Assembly (NCBI GenBank): GCA_035655455.1 | Contig: DASRUL010000014.1 | Coordinates: 1-32,950, forward strand | Origin: JAHFKM01 sp035655455 | Lineage (GTDB): Archaea > Nanobdellota > Nanobdellia > SCGC-AAA011-G17 > GW2011-AR18 | Direction of reading: 5' to 3' | DNA length: 32,950 bases | Part shown: piece by piece, positions 14,299-23,115 of the stretch | How positions within the stretch are numbered: position 1 is the first letter of the stretch | How the letters are laid out: each line of letters opens with the position of its first letter | Position numbers and translations under genes: made by a program | Notes under the pieces: generated by a model | Databases searched by the model: none | The model's input: the letters and a program-made list of their open reading frames with translations, nothing else | What the model was told of the DNA's origin: nothing

Positions 14299-15413
14299 GT
14301 GAACGTTGTTTTCTTGTCTTTGTTGAACTTGTAAGTTTCATAAAATTCTTTTTTGAAGGTATGAAATTCGTTGTTTTTGATTGCTTTTCTTGTTTCTTTG
14401 AGAAGGTTATGAATGAAGTGTAAGTTGTGAATGTTGCCGTATCTGTCTCGTATTGGTTCATAAGTTTTGTAGAGGTGATGTAAGAATGCTTTGCTGAAGT
14501 GTTTGCAGACGAAGCAGTCACAATTTTCGTCGAGTGGTGTTTCGTCGTGTTTGTAAATGCTTTTTTCAATATCGATTTTTCCCTTGGCGGTGAAGAGTCC
14601 TCCGTGTCTCGCGTTCATGGTAGGAAACCTTGAGTCAAAACAGTCGATTCCTAAGTTGATGGCTTCGAGTAAGTCTTCTGGGCTTCCGACACCCATCAGG
14701 TAGCGTGGTTTTTCTGTGCTGATTTCTTGAGTGCTGATTTTTATCATGTCGAACATGAGGTCTCTTCCTTCTCCGATGCATAATCCTCCAAGGGCGATGC
14801 CGTCAAAGTCAAGGCTGTTGATGAATGAAGCGCTTTCTTTTCGTAAGTCAGGGGATGTTCCTCCTTGGCATATCCCAAAGAGTAATTGTTTTGTGGTGTG
14901 CGCTTTTTTGCAGCGTGCCGCCCAGTCGTGGGTTTTTTTTGTGCAAGCTGCGATATAGTCTAGTGCAGTGTTGTAGTGAGGAACGAAATCCAAGGTCATG
15001 AGGACGTCTGCTCCAACTTGCTCTTGGACGGCGATGATGTCTTCTGGCGTGTAGAAGTGTCTTTCTCCAGTGTAAGGATTCTTGAAGTGAACGCCTTTGT
15101 CATTTGCCTTGTGGAGGAAGCTCTTGCTCAAAATCTGAAACCCGCCTGAGTCTGTGAAGATGCTTTTGTTCCACTGCATGAAGGTGTGGAGTCCTCCGTG
15201 TTTGGCTAAGGTGTCGAGGCCTGGCCTTAAGGAGAGGATAAACGCGTTGGCGATGAGTGCCTGCGCTCCTGTTTCCTCGAGCTCTGTTGGGCTGAGTTGT
15301 TTTGCTGTTCCTTTTGTTGCGATAGGCATGAAGAAAGGTGTTGCTACGCTACCATGCGCGGTTTGAAGAACGCCCGCTCGCGCGTTCTTTTCCTGGCTGG
15401 TGAGTTTGAACAT
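14289..15413 (-). CDS. tgt: tRNA-guanine transglycosylase, bacterial-length type
   Basis: At 374 residues this has the length and motifs of bacterial Tgt, which exchanges G34 for preQ1/queuine, rather than the longer archaeal ArcTGT, which has a PUA domain and acts at position 15. TDSGGFQ carries the catalytic Asp, FGICQGG and ALGGL contact the base, and FDSRFPTMNARHG holds the nucleophile Asp260. The zinc site is CDCFVC (Cys298, Cys300, Cys303) plus His329. There is no PUA domain. The RFPTMNARHG segment and the ordinary Gln/Gly recognition loops fit base exchange. It lies 2 bases downstream of the PIG-L gene in one operon. The bacterial form in an archaeon suggests transfer; the base used (queuine or preQ1) is not clear. 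Confidence 0.88.
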   Translation of the reverse strand: MFKLTSQEKNARAGVLQTAHGSVATPFFMPIATKGTAKQLSPTELEETGAQALIANAFILSLRPGLDTLAKHGGLHTFMQWNKSIFTDSGGFQILSKSFLHKANDKGVHFKNPYTGERHFYTPEDIIAVQEQVGADVLMTLDFVPHYNTALDYIAACTKKTHDWAARCKKAHTTKQLLFGICQGGTSPDLRKESASFINSLDFDGIALGGLCIGEGRDLMFDMIKISTQEISTEKPRYLMGVGSPEDLLEAINLGIDCFDSRFPTMNARHGGLFTAKGKIDIEKSIYKHDETPLDENCDCFVCKHFSKAFLHHLYKTYEPIRDRYGNIHNLHFIHNLLKETRKAIKNNEFHTFKKEFYETYKFNKDKKTTFTYA

Positions 15414-15415
15414 CG

Positions 15416-16060
15416 TTATTGGAGTTTGTAGAATTTTTCCGCGTATCGCGTTTTGTTGTGGATGCCTGCGATGAGCGCTCTTGCGTACACTGGAATTAAC
15501 AAGGCGTAAATGAACACTTTTTGGCTCTTGAATTTTTTCATGGCTTTGATTTTTTTCGAGAAGGTGTCTGTGATATCAACGTAAAGGGTTGGGTGCGTTT
15601 CTGGTAAGGCGTTCCACACTTCAAAGACGTAAACGCTGATAATTTTTTTCCTGTCTGCTTCTTCTATAGCTTGAGAGACCATGGCGTGGACTGCTCTATG
15701 ATCTGGGTGAGGATCAAATTTTGAGTGCATGAAAATTTTGGTTGGTTTAAATTGAGTGATGATCTTTTTGAGGATGTCTTTGATCTTCGGATTCTCTATA
15801 GTGTCCTTGAGTGCCCCATCTTTGAGGCCGATGAAAATAGTTTCCTTGCATCCCATAAATGCGCCGATCTCTTTGGCTTCTTTTTTTCTGTCTTCGATTA
15901 AAAGATCTTGTTTTAACCATGGACTGCTTCCAGCGCCATTGCTGAAGATAACACCGATAACTTCTTTGCCTTCTTGGCTGTATTTCGCGATGGTTGCGCC
16001 CATTCCAATTTCGAGATCATCAGAATGAGCCGCCATACAAAGGATGGTTTCTTTTTCCAT
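15416..16060 (-). CDS. PIG-L/LmbE family deacetylase
   Basis: The 214 residues contain AHSDDLEIG (11-19), corresponding to the AHPDDE zinc motif with Ser for Pro, and HPDHRAVH (118-125), which supplies the second zinc-binding histidine. The family removes acetyl groups from N-acetylglucosaminyl lipids, thiols or related sugars, with Zn2+ at the C-terminal end of a Rossmann-like fold. The substrate is unknown here. The TATA-like CCTTTAAAAACC lies about 25 bases upstream on the minus strand, giving a leaderless start at 16060. It is followed after 2 bases by tgt, so the two are co-transcribed, though no functional link is obvious. Confidence 0.85.
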   Translation of the reverse strand: MEKETILCMAAHSDDLEIGMGATIAKYSQEGKEVIGVIFSNGAGSSPWLKQDLLIEDRKKEAKEIGAFMGCKETIFIGLKDGALKDTIENPKIKDILKKIITQFKPTKIFMHSKFDPHPDHRAVHAMVSQAIEEADRKKIISVYVFEVWNALPETHPTLYVDITDTFSKKIKAMKKFKSQKVFIYALLIPVYARALIAGIHNKTRYAEKFYKLQ

Positions 16061-16148
16061 AGTAAGAGAGGTTGAAAGAAGGTTTTTAAAGGTGGTGGAT
16101 GATGGTCCTCAACTAAATAGTTCTTATTTTGTTAAAACAAAGTGAAAA

Positions 16149-16259
16149 TTAATGTCCGAAGAATATTTCTCTTGTGATATCACGATCATTTTTTGTTTTT
16201 TTCTTTTTAGAGGTCGTACGTCTTATATGACTTTTTACACGCACATATTTTTTTGCCAT
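16149..16259 (-). CDS. 36-residue basic protein
   Basis: A small minus-strand frame begins MAKKYVRVKSHIRRTTSKK and ends EIFFGH. Its VRVKSHIRR element resembles a Lys/Arg-rich motif (VRVxSHxRR) that recurs in small archaeal proteins and in tails of larger ones. AAAATATATATGACG (about 16282-16296) is a TATA-like element about 30 bases upstream of the ATG, in line with the leaderless pattern elsewhere here. It may bind nucleic acid. It is too short for certainty; conservation would decide. Confidence 0.5.
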   Translation of the reverse strand: MAKKYVRVKSHIRRTTSKKKKTKNDRDITREIFFGH

Positions 16260-16339
16260 AATCTGTTATTCTAGAATTCCCGTCATATATATTTTTCCCT
16301 AACATGATTCGAAGCAATGCATAGATTTCTAGGTAGGTA

Positions 16340-16431
16340 TGCGCCGACCGGGATTCGAACCCGGGCCAGCGGCTCTCTTCAAATGTTGAAGTTATGGAAG
16401 GCCGCGATACTAGCCACTATACTATCGGCGC
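16340..16431 (-). tRNA. tRNA-Gly(TCC) with a 20-nt intron at position 37/38
   Basis: The acceptor stem is GCGCCGA/TCGGCGC with A73. The D arm is GTAT/GTAT with wobble pairs, the anticodon stem is GCGGC/GCCGC, and the T arm is CCGGG-TTCGAAT-CCCGG. The loop CTTCCA-A carries the anticodon TCC. Twenty bases (16375-16394) interrupt it at the canonical archaeal 37/38 site; the insert can form a CTTCAA/TTGAAG hairpin. No CCA is encoded. Confidence 0.93.
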
Positions 16432-16522
16432 ACGAGGCAGGTTCTTAAAATTGTCTTAATAAAACTTTCGTAAACTCAACTTTAAGAACCTTTAAATAAG
16501 TTCTGGAGTTGCCAACATTTTC

Positions 16523-17470
16523 ATGGAGACGAAGACGATTCTTGTCACTGGTGGTGCTGGCTTTATTGGCAGTCATCTGTGTGAATACTTGCTGAGCAGA
16601 GGCCACAGCGTTATCTGTATGGATAATTTTTTCACAGGCCAGAAGAGGAACGTCGCGCACTTGCTTGGTCATCCTGATTTTGAGGTGATAAGGCATGACA
16701 TCACGCACAAGTTTCATGTGCATTGTGAGCAGATTTACAATTTGGCGTGTCCCGCTTCTCCGGTGCATTATCAGTTTAATCCTATTAAGACGATTTTGAC
16801 AAGCACTGTTGGGATGATTAATGTGTTGGAAGTCGCGAGACAAGCTGGCGCTCGTATCCTGCAAGCCTCTACGTCTGAGGTGTACGGCGACCCGAAGGTG
16901 CATCCGCAGCCTGAGTCGTACTTCGGCAACGTCAATTCGATAGGGCCGAGATCTTGCTACGATGAGGGGAAGCGTGTCGCTGAGACGTTGTGCATGGATT
17001 ACCATAGGCAGGAGGAGGTTGATGTAAGAATCTCAAGAATTTTTAACACGTATGGGACAAGGATGGCTGTGGGTGACGGTCGGGTGATTTCGAATTTTAT
17101 TGTGCAGGCGTTGAAGAACCATGAAATCACGGTGTATGGCGATGGAAAGCAAACGCGGTCTTTTTGTTATGTTGCTGACTTGGTCGCAGGCTTGTACAAG
17201 CTGATGAACAAGGAGGGTTTTCTTGATCCGGTGAATTTAGGCAATCCTGAAGAGTTCACGATCCTGGAATTAGCGCAGAAAGTTGTGGAGTTAACCAATT
17301 CCGAAGCGAAGCTTGTCTTTAGGAATTTGCCTGCCGATGATCCTATGCAGCGGAGGCCTGATATTACCGTAGCGAAGCAGGTGTTGGGATGGGAGCCAAA
17401 GATACAATTGGAGGAGGGTCTTGGCTATACGATTGAGTATTTTAGAGGCGTGTTGAACAAGAAGATGTGA
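16523..17470 (+). CDS. UDP-glucuronate decarboxylase-like NAD-dependent epimerase/dehydratase
   Basis: The 315-residue short-chain dehydrogenase has the NAD loop GGAGFIGS (10-17), STSEVYGDP (116-124) with the Ser/Glu pair seen in decarboxylases, and YDEGK (Tyr146, Lys150). RIFNTYGTRM, GDGKQTRSFCYVADL and QRRPDI (sugar-nucleotide-binding Arg) complete the pattern. These fit UDP-xylose synthase (UXS), which converts UDP-glucuronate to UDP-xylose for glycans. Other extended-SDR sugar epimerases are the alternative, but ACPASPVHYQFNPIKT is UXS-like. TATA-like CCTTTAAATAAG (about 16489-16500) lies upstream. It is transcribed alone, with no neighbouring glycosyltransferases in this window. Confidence 0.87.
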   Translation: METKTILVTGGAGFIGSHLCEYLLSRGHSVICMDNFFTGQKRNVAHLLGHPDFEVIRHDITHKFHVHCEQIYNLACPASPVHYQFNPIKTILTSTVGMINVLEVARQAGARILQASTSEVYGDPKVHPQPESYFGNVNSIGPRSCYDEGKRVAETLCMDYHRQEEVDVRISRIFNTYGTRMAVGDGRVISNFIVQALKNHEITVYGDGKQTRSFCYVADLVAGLYKLMNKEGFLDPVNLGNPEEFTILELAQKVVELTNSEAKLVFRNLPADDPMQRRPDITVAKQVLGWEPKIQLEEGLGYTIEYFRGVLNKKM

Positions 17471-17489
17471 ATAATTTTTTGAATTGAGA

Positions 17490-17503
17490 AAGTTTATATA
17501 ACC
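17490..17503 (+). promoter_or_regulatory. TATA-like box of the P-type ATPase gene
   Basis: AAGTTTATATAACC lies about 27 bases upstream of ATG 17525 and implies a leaderless mRNA. This is why the upstream TTG at 17513 was not used as the start. Confidence 0.6.
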
Positions 17504-17524
17504 ACCTTTCCCTTGGAGAGGTTT

Positions 17525-20080
17525 ATGGAGTTTTATCAGAGGTCTGTTGAGAGTGTCTTGTCAGAGCTTGGTTCTTCTCAAGAAGGTTTGTCTTCGAAAG
17601 AAGCGAAGAGAAGGTTGTCTGAGTATGGTGAGAATGTTTTAAAAAAGACAAAGAGAATTTCAGCGTTGAGGCTTCTCCTCAGGCAGTTTCAGAGTTTTAT
17701 TGTGATGGTGCTTGTTGCCGCTGGCGCTGTTTCCTACCTTGTGGGAGAAAGGTTGGATGGCCTGGTGATTGGGGCCATTGTGCTTTTGAATGCGATACTC
17801 GGCTTTATCCAGGAGTTCAAGGCTGAGCGAGCCATCGAGGCCTTGAGAAAGTTGTCTGCGCCAAAAGCAAGAGTCATTCGTGAGGGAAAGAATTGTGAGA
17901 TTGACGCGAAAGAGGTTGTTCCTGGGGATGTGCTTGTGATAGAGGAGGGAAGTTTTATTTCCGCTGATGCCCGCTTGATAAGTATCGCTTCATTGTCGAT
18001 TGACGAGTCTTCGTTGACTGGTGAGTCCGTTCCTGTAAGCAAGGTAATTACTCCCTTAGCTGGAAAGACGGAGATCGGGTCAAGAAGGGATATGGTGTTT
18101 GCTGGGACTGTTGCTGCTCGTGGTCGTGGCCAGGCTGTGGTTGTGTCGACTGGATTGAAGACAGAGCTAGGGAAAATAGCCGAGAAGTTGCAGGAGATTC
18201 AGCATGAGACGACCCCTCTTCAGAAGCAGTTGAAGTATCTTGGGAATTATTTGACGCTAAGTATTTTTGTGGTGTGCGGGATTATTTTTGGAATCTCGTG
18301 GTGGCGGACTTCGTTAGTGTTGGATTCTTTCATTAACGCCGTGGCGTTGGCTGTTGCTGCTGTGCCTGAGGGCTTGCCTGCGGTGATTACGATCACGTTG
18401 GCGCTGGGAACGAGAAGGATGTTGAGGAGAAAAGCGCTGATTAGAAGGTTGCACGCTGTGGAGACGTTGGGAGCGACGTCCGTGATTTGTGCTGATAAGA
18501 CTGGGACGATGACAAAGAATGAGATGGCTGTCTTGCAGCTGTATGTTGACAGGATGCTTGTGGATGTTGGGAAGGGAATGTTTTCTCATGAGGGCGTTGG
18601 TCTTGATCCGAAAAAGTTTTCAAAATTGTTTGAGATTGGGGTGGCGTGTAATAATGCGTCGCTAGATGGTCCTGCTGATCCGACTGAGAGGGCGTTGCTG
18701 GTTGTGGCGGAGAAAGCGAAAGTGAAGGTTGATGTCGAGAGGTTGAAGGAGATTCCATTTTCTTCTGAGAAAAAGTTTATGGCGACAGTGGACAAGACCG
18801 GAATAGGTGAAGTGACGCATGTGAAGGGCGCTCCTGAGATTGTTGTGGAGATGTGTGATGCTGCTCTTGTGCATGGAAAAGTAGTGCCATTGACGAGGAA
18901 GGAGCGTGAGAATCTGCTTAGCGCCGCAAGTGCAATGGCGGGTAATGCGCTGCGCGTGTTGGGGTTTGGGTACGCTCCGAAGGGGAAAAAGCTTATTTTT
19001 GTTGGCTTCATGGGAATGCTTGATCCTCCGCGCGAGGGCATGGTTGAGGCTGTTGCGTTGTGCAAGCGTGCTGGCATTCGTGTGGTGATGATTACTGGTG
19101 ATCACTTGTTGACGGCGCAGGCTGTTGCTTCGCAGGTGGGCATTGTGGGAAAGGCGATGACTGGTGATGATCTTGACAGATTGCCTGAGGAAAAATTCAA
19201 GGCGACGTGTCGTGACGTTGCGGTGTATGCCCGTGTTTCTCCGCAGCATAAGTTAAAGATTCTTTCTTGTCTGCAGGATCGTGGCCTTGTGGTGGCGATG
19301 ACTGGTGATGGCGTGAATGACGCGTTGGCGTTGAAGAAGGCGAATATTGGGGTTGCGACTGGTTCTGGGACTGACGTCGCGAAGGAGGCCTCCGACATGG
19401 TGCTATTGGATGATAATTTCGTGTCTGTGGTGAATGCGGTGTATGAGGGTCGTGGGATTTATAACAACCTAAGGAAGTTTGTGCATTATTTGTTGTCGTG
19501 TAACCTTGGTGAGGTGCTGACGATTTTTGTTGGCCTCTTGCTTGGGTGGCCGATTCCGTTGGTTGCGTTGCAGATTTTGTGGGTGAACTTGTTGACAGAT
19601 GGATTTCCCGCGTTGGCGCTTGGTGTTGATCCTGTGGAGAAGGATGTCATGACGAAGCCTCCGCGTTCGGCGAGAGAGAGGATTGTGGAGAGAAAGGATT
19701 CTGTGGTGATTGCTATTCAGGGAGCGTTAGTGATGTTTGTGACGTTGGGCTTGTACTGGCTTTATTTGAGAAGGGGGGATGTTGCTTTTGCGCAGACGGT
19801 AGCGTTTTCTACGCTTGTGCTTTGCCAGATGGGTGTCGCGTTGAATTATAGTCTAGGTGAGAATTCGTTGGTGAGTGGTCGCTTGTTTAAGAATAAATGG
19901 TTGTGGCTCGCGATTGCTTTTTCAGTGGTGTTGCAAATGATAGTAGTGTATGGCTTAAATGGAATGTTTGGGACAAGGCCTCTTGGTCTTGGTGATTGGC
20001 TGGTGATTGTTGGTGGAGTGATTCCTATTTTGATTGTGCATGAATTGGGAAAGCGAACGTATTTTAAGGGAGTGTCCTAG
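17525..20080 (+). CDS. P-type Ca2+-transporting ATPase (P2A-like)
   Basis: The 851-residue protein has all P-type parts: an N-terminal cation-ATPase segment, TGES (165-168) in the actuator domain, the M4 metal site AVPEGLP (Glu282), DKTGT with phosphorylated Asp324, a nucleotide domain with VKGAPE, and TGDGVND (593-599) in the hinge. M5 keeps Asn660 and Glu663, and M6 keeps NLLTDG (Asn688, Thr691, Asp692), as in SERCA. The M8 glutamate of SERCA site I is Gln768, so one Ca2+ per cycle is likely, as in PMCA. It would export Ca2+ across the cell membrane. Mn2+ as substrate cannot be excluded. It overlaps the convergent PKD-protein gene by 4 bases. Confidence 0.92.
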   Translation: MEFYQRSVESVLSELGSSQEGLSSKEAKRRLSEYGENVLKKTKRISALRLLLRQFQSFIVMVLVAAGAVSYLVGERLDGLVIGAIVLLNAILGFIQEFKAERAIEALRKLSAPKARVIREGKNCEIDAKEVVPGDVLVIEEGSFISADARLISIASLSIDESSLTGESVPVSKVITPLAGKTEIGSRRDMVFAGTVAARGRGQAVVVSTGLKTELGKIAEKLQEIQHETTPLQKQLKYLGNYLTLSIFVVCGIIFGISWWRTSLVLDSFINAVALAVAAVPEGLPAVITITLALGTRRMLRRKALIRRLHAVETLGATSVICADKTGTMTKNEMAVLQLYVDRMLVDVGKGMFSHEGVGLDPKKFSKLFEIGVACNNASLDGPADPTERALLVVAEKAKVKVDVERLKEIPFSSEKKFMATVDKTGIGEVTHVKGAPEIVVEMCDAALVHGKVVPLTRKERENLLSAASAMAGNALRVLGFGYAPKGKKLIFVGFMGMLDPPREGMVEAVALCKRAGIRVVMITGDHLLTAQAVASQVGIVGKAMTGDDLDRLPEEKFKATCRDVAVYARVSPQHKLKILSCLQDRGLVVAMTGDGVNDALALKKANIGVATGSGTDVAKEASDMVLLDDNFVSVVNAVYEGRGIYNNLRKFVHYLLSCNLGEVLTIFVGLLLGWPIPLVALQILWVNLLTDGFPALALGVDPVEKDVMTKPPRSARERIVERKDSVVIAIQGALVMFVTLGLYWLYLRRGDVAFAQTVAFSTLVLCQMGVALNYSLGENSLVSGRLFKNKWLWLAIAFSVVLQMIVVYGLNGMFGTRPLGLGDWLVIVGGVIPILIVHELGKRTYFKGVS

Positions 20081-22701
20081 TTCTTTTTCTTCATGTCTTC
20101 AAATGCTGCGGTGATCTGTTGGTCTGTCCATCCTTTTTTTCTGAGGCTAAGCTTGATTTGTTCGTGGGTGAATCCTTTTGTTAAGGATTGAGTGATGTAA
20201 GTCCTGAGTGTTTGTCGAGATTTTTCTGCCATAAAGATGCTGCTGATGATTGGTTTTTTGAAAAAGTACGTGAACGAATATTTTCCTTTATACGCAAAGA
20301 TCCAGAGGATGCCGAAGAGGAGGGCAAGCCCTAAGAGGATAAAGGGATAAAGTGGAGGTGCAGTCTTGCAGTCTTCCGGGCAGATGACTGCGTCTTCTCC
20401 TGGTTCGCAAGAGTCATTGCCGCAGTTGATGCTGGGGAGTTTTCCTTGGTCGTCTCTTCTTGGAGGGAGGTCTGAGGAAAGAACAATGCTCTTCGTTTGG
20501 GTTGCTGTTGTCAGGTCTTGAAGGGTGTCTGCTTGAAGGAGGTAAGTGATGGTTGGGGTTGTTGAGGTGTAAATGCCTGGTGATTCTTGGTGAAGAGGAC
20601 TGAGCGCCTTGTGCAACGTAACGCTTGAGGGTAAGAGTTCGTAATAGTCTCCGCTTCCTTGAAGTGTTTTTTCTACAAGGATGAGTTGTTCTTTTCTTCC
20701 GTCTTGGTAGAAGATGCTGAGGAGGGTTGCTTTGCTTGGAACTGCTTGTTGACTGGCGAGGACTGCTGCGTTGTTCTTGGTAATGCTAGAAGGGATATCT
20801 TGGAGGCCTGTGGCTTGGGCGTCAAAGGTGATGCTTGTGTGAACCAGAAGGTCTCGGGGAGTGGTGGTGCGGAGGCTTGAAAGTTTTTGGCTGAGTGCCT
20901 GCTCTCGTGCTTCTCGCTCTGGAGGCGTTAACGTGGCAAGTGCCTCGTGCTCTGCCTTGAAGACTGTGAGGTTTGCTGCTGCTGCTTCAAGGATTGTTCC
21001 AAGGCGAAGGGTGGTTGCGAGTGTGCTGTGTTGTTGGAGTTTTGTTTTGAGTGCGGTGAGGTCTTGTTCTGTGGTGCTGAGTTGGGTTTGGAGGTCTGGT
21101 GTTATTACGACGATCGTTTGGGTTGCGGTTCCTGCGATGCCTTCTTTGTCTGTAGCTGTTAAGGTGAGGGTGTAGCTTCCTGGCATGGAATAAAGGTGGG
21201 TAGAGTTTTTTCCTGTGGCTGTTGTTCCGTCTCCGAAGTCCCACGCGTAGTTTCTGATGGGCCTGCCTTCGACTGGCGTTACTGCTGCTTCAACAGTGAC
21301 CGCTTGTCCGAGGTTGAGTGTGTCTGCGGTGTACCTGATGGTCGCTGTTGGTCCTTTGACAACATCAAAGGTGACTTCGTTTGATTCAAAATCTCCTAAG
21401 ACTGCTTTGACAGTAACGCCTTCTCTTTCTATGGTTGGCACGCGTACCTCTGGGTAGGTGTGAAGCTGTTCCCTGAGGATGCTCTTGTTGTAGCTGATCT
21501 TTTCTGGAGTGTAGGATATTGGGGTAAAAGTTGTGAGGGTAAATCGTCCTAAGTTTGTGTCGAGTTTAAGTCGGAGGTTGCTGAGAGTGAGTGTTCCTGC
21601 GCTCTTGCTGCTGATGTTAAAGGGAACGAGAAGGCAGTTGTCTGCGCATCCGCGCCTTTTTGCGTGGCTCTTGAGTTCTTCAACTGCGTTTTCAAGAACA
21701 GGTGTTACAGTGGTGCTGAGTTGTCGTTCGTAGTCTTGGTGTTCTGCTGAGAGATAGTAATTGACTGGAACTTTTCTTCCTGCCCTGAAACCGTAGGCCG
21801 GGCTGCTTGTCTCGACGCCAAGAGTATAGCGTTCTTGGCTGATATCCTCTGTTGGGGGAAGTTCAAGGTAGGCGCAGACAAATCCTGGTCTTGGCGCTGG
21901 ATTGTCATAGGCGATGGTGCAGACATGTTCTTGAAGGCTTGTTGGTCTTGTGGGAAAAGTGCAACAGCTTGGGTCTTGTCCTTGGCAAACATCTTGTGTT
22001 GATGCTGGCCTTGTGGCTGTTATCGCTGCCTTGAGCGCCCCTGTCGAGGTGAGGCTCTTGCCGAGCGCTTTTACTTTGAAGACTGTTGCGGCTGGCAGGG
22101 TGAGGTTTTGGCAGTACAAATCGTCTGCGTTTCCGGTGAGGCTGACTTCTGCGTCTGGTTGTTTGTCCCTGAGGTAAGAATCGCTGATAGGAACGAAGAC
22201 CCCTTGGCGTTGTGGCCCGACATATGTCCACTCTGTGTCTTTGTCATTGCCGATGTCGATACTCGGCGAGGTGATGCCTTGGCTTCCTTGGATGCTGACG
22301 GAAAAGTCGAGAATATCGAGAAGGTCGCGGTGCGTGATGCCTACTTTGCTGAGATTAACCGCTAATTCAAGCTTGGAGCCTGGTCGAGCAAAGCGGAGTT
22401 CCATGGTTGTGGCTGGGCCTCCAGTGGTAGTGTAGGCTGCTGGATGCCTTGTAGTGTTTTGAAGCTGGGTAAGCTGGCTGACTGTCTTGTTTCCGTAAGC
22501 GATATCGTCGATGATGAAGAGGAGGACTGCGTCTTTGGGAACTGGTTCTGTAAGGTTGAGAAGAACATAGCCTTCAAGGGGTTGTCCTGTGCCGAATGTT
22601 TCCCTGGTGAGGGTGAGGTTGAGTACTTCTTCTGCGTTCGCTAACTGAAAGGTTGCGAAGAGAATAAATAAGATAAAAACACCTCTTTGAACGATCTTCA
22701 T
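20077..22701 (-). CDS. Large PKD-domain surface protein with C-terminal membrane anchor
   Basis: The 874 residues begin with a signal peptide (ending about LANAEEV). A long extracellular region follows, containing several Cys pairs (DVCQGQDPSCC, RGCADNC). A PKD domain at ~455-530 has the hallmark WDFGDGT (Trp487). Next are a helical coiled-coil segment (QLSTTEQDLTALKTKLQQHS) and a Cys-rich CGNDSCEPGE...CPEDC module. One transmembrane helix lies at ~784-804. The ~70-residue cytoplasmic tail (KGFTHEQIKLSLRKKGW, DQQITAAFE) is a small helical module seen in many DPANN membrane proteins. It probably works in cell-surface adhesion or envelope structure. The start is leaderless behind CTTTTTAAAC on the minus strand. 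The tail suggests a cytoplasmic partner. Confidence 0.78.
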   Translation of the reverse strand: MKIVQRGVFILFILFATFQLANAEEVLNLTLTRETFGTGQPLEGYVLLNLTEPVPKDAVLLFIIDDIAYGNKTVSQLTQLQNTTRHPAAYTTTGGPATTMELRFARPGSKLELAVNLSKVGITHRDLLDILDFSVSIQGSQGITSPSIDIGNDKDTEWTYVGPQRQGVFVPISDSYLRDKQPDAEVSLTGNADDLYCQNLTLPAATVFKVKALGKSLTSTGALKAAITATRPASTQDVCQGQDPSCCTFPTRPTSLQEHVCTIAYDNPAPRPGFVCAYLELPPTEDISQERYTLGVETSSPAYGFRAGRKVPVNYYLSAEHQDYERQLSTTVTPVLENAVEELKSHAKRRGCADNCLLVPFNISSKSAGTLTLSNLRLKLDTNLGRFTLTTFTPISYTPEKISYNKSILREQLHTYPEVRVPTIEREGVTVKAVLGDFESNEVTFDVVKGPTATIRYTADTLNLGQAVTVEAAVTPVEGRPIRNYAWDFGDGTTATGKNSTHLYSMPGSYTLTLTATDKEGIAGTATQTIVVITPDLQTQLSTTEQDLTALKTKLQQHSTLATTLRLGTILEAAAANLTVFKAEHEALATLTPPEREAREQALSQKLSSLRTTTPRDLLVHTSITFDAQATGLQDIPSSITKNNAAVLASQQAVPSKATLLSIFYQDGRKEQLILVEKTLQGSGDYYELLPSSVTLHKALSPLHQESPGIYTSTTPTITYLLQADTLQDLTTATQTKSIVLSSDLPPRRDDQGKLPSINCGNDSCEPGEDAVICPEDCKTAPPLYPFILLGLALLFGILWIFAYKGKYSFTYFFKKPIISSIFMAEKSRQTLRTYITQSLTKGFTHEQIKLSLRKKGWTDQQITAAFEDMKKKN

Positions 22702-22795
22702 AAGAAACTCTTAGTGATGTACTCGTTTAAAAAGGTTGTGTGGTCGACAGGAGCTGAGCGGTACATTTAAAAGTTTGAAATGATATTCTTAAAAG

Positions 22796-23110
22796 ATGAA
22801 CTTGACAATAAGAGTCATTGACTGCCACATTGCAGTTTCTGATGGATGCAAGCTGCATAGTGCAGGAAGCGACATTGTGGGCGATTCCAAGTTGAGAGAG
22901 ATCCTGCGCGAAAGAGATGTTGGGGTGAATCTGACAAAAGAGGCAGCGAAGGTGCCAGGGGAGACTGACCGGTTTTTGTTGTATATGAACATGGCTATAG
23001 CTCCTCATTTTCAGGGTGATACGGAAGTGAGGTTGAAGTGTCCTGTTTGTGGTAATGTCTATGTGCTGGAAAAGAGTAGTATGGAGAAGGTTTTGAGAGA
23101 GTATGAATGA
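22796..23110 (+). CDS. Hypothetical protein with CPxCG zinc-ribbon-like motif
   Basis: The 104-residue protein has an N-terminal mixed part (MNLTIRVIDCHIAVSDGCK, LREILRERDVGVNL) and a C-terminal LKCPVCGNVYVLEKSS. This CPxCG knuckle could bind zinc with Cys or His residues elsewhere (Cys10, Cys18). No family is recognised. The ATG at 22796 lies about 28 bases from ACATTTAAAAG (22763-22773), consistent with the leaderless pattern in this window. It is transcribed alone between two minus-strand genes. A role in nucleic-acid binding is possible but not shown. The zinc motif needs a second ligand pair, which is not obvious, so the metal site may be incomplete or intermolecular. Confidence 0.65.
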   Translation: MNLTIRVIDCHIAVSDGCKLHSAGSDIVGDSKLREILRERDVGVNLTKEAAKVPGETDRFLLYMNMAIAPHFQGDTEVRLKCPVCGNVYVLEKSSMEKVLREYE

Positions 23111-23115
23111 GAGGT

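Noticed and set aside
14021..14569. 182-codon minus-strand frame overlapping the tgt 3' end
   Set aside because: Thr/Ser/Lys-rich antisense translation overlapping an unmistakable tgt sequence and the small plus-strand gene.
18314..19398. Minus-strand open frames opposite the P-type ATPase gene
   Set aside because: The plus strand has complete P-type ATPase motifs throughout; the antisense translations are Ser/Arg/His-rich artefacts.
20659..22644. Many plus-strand open frames opposite the PKD surface protein gene
   Set aside because: Shadows of one long minus-strand gene with clear signal peptide, PKD motif and membrane helix; their translations are low-complexity.
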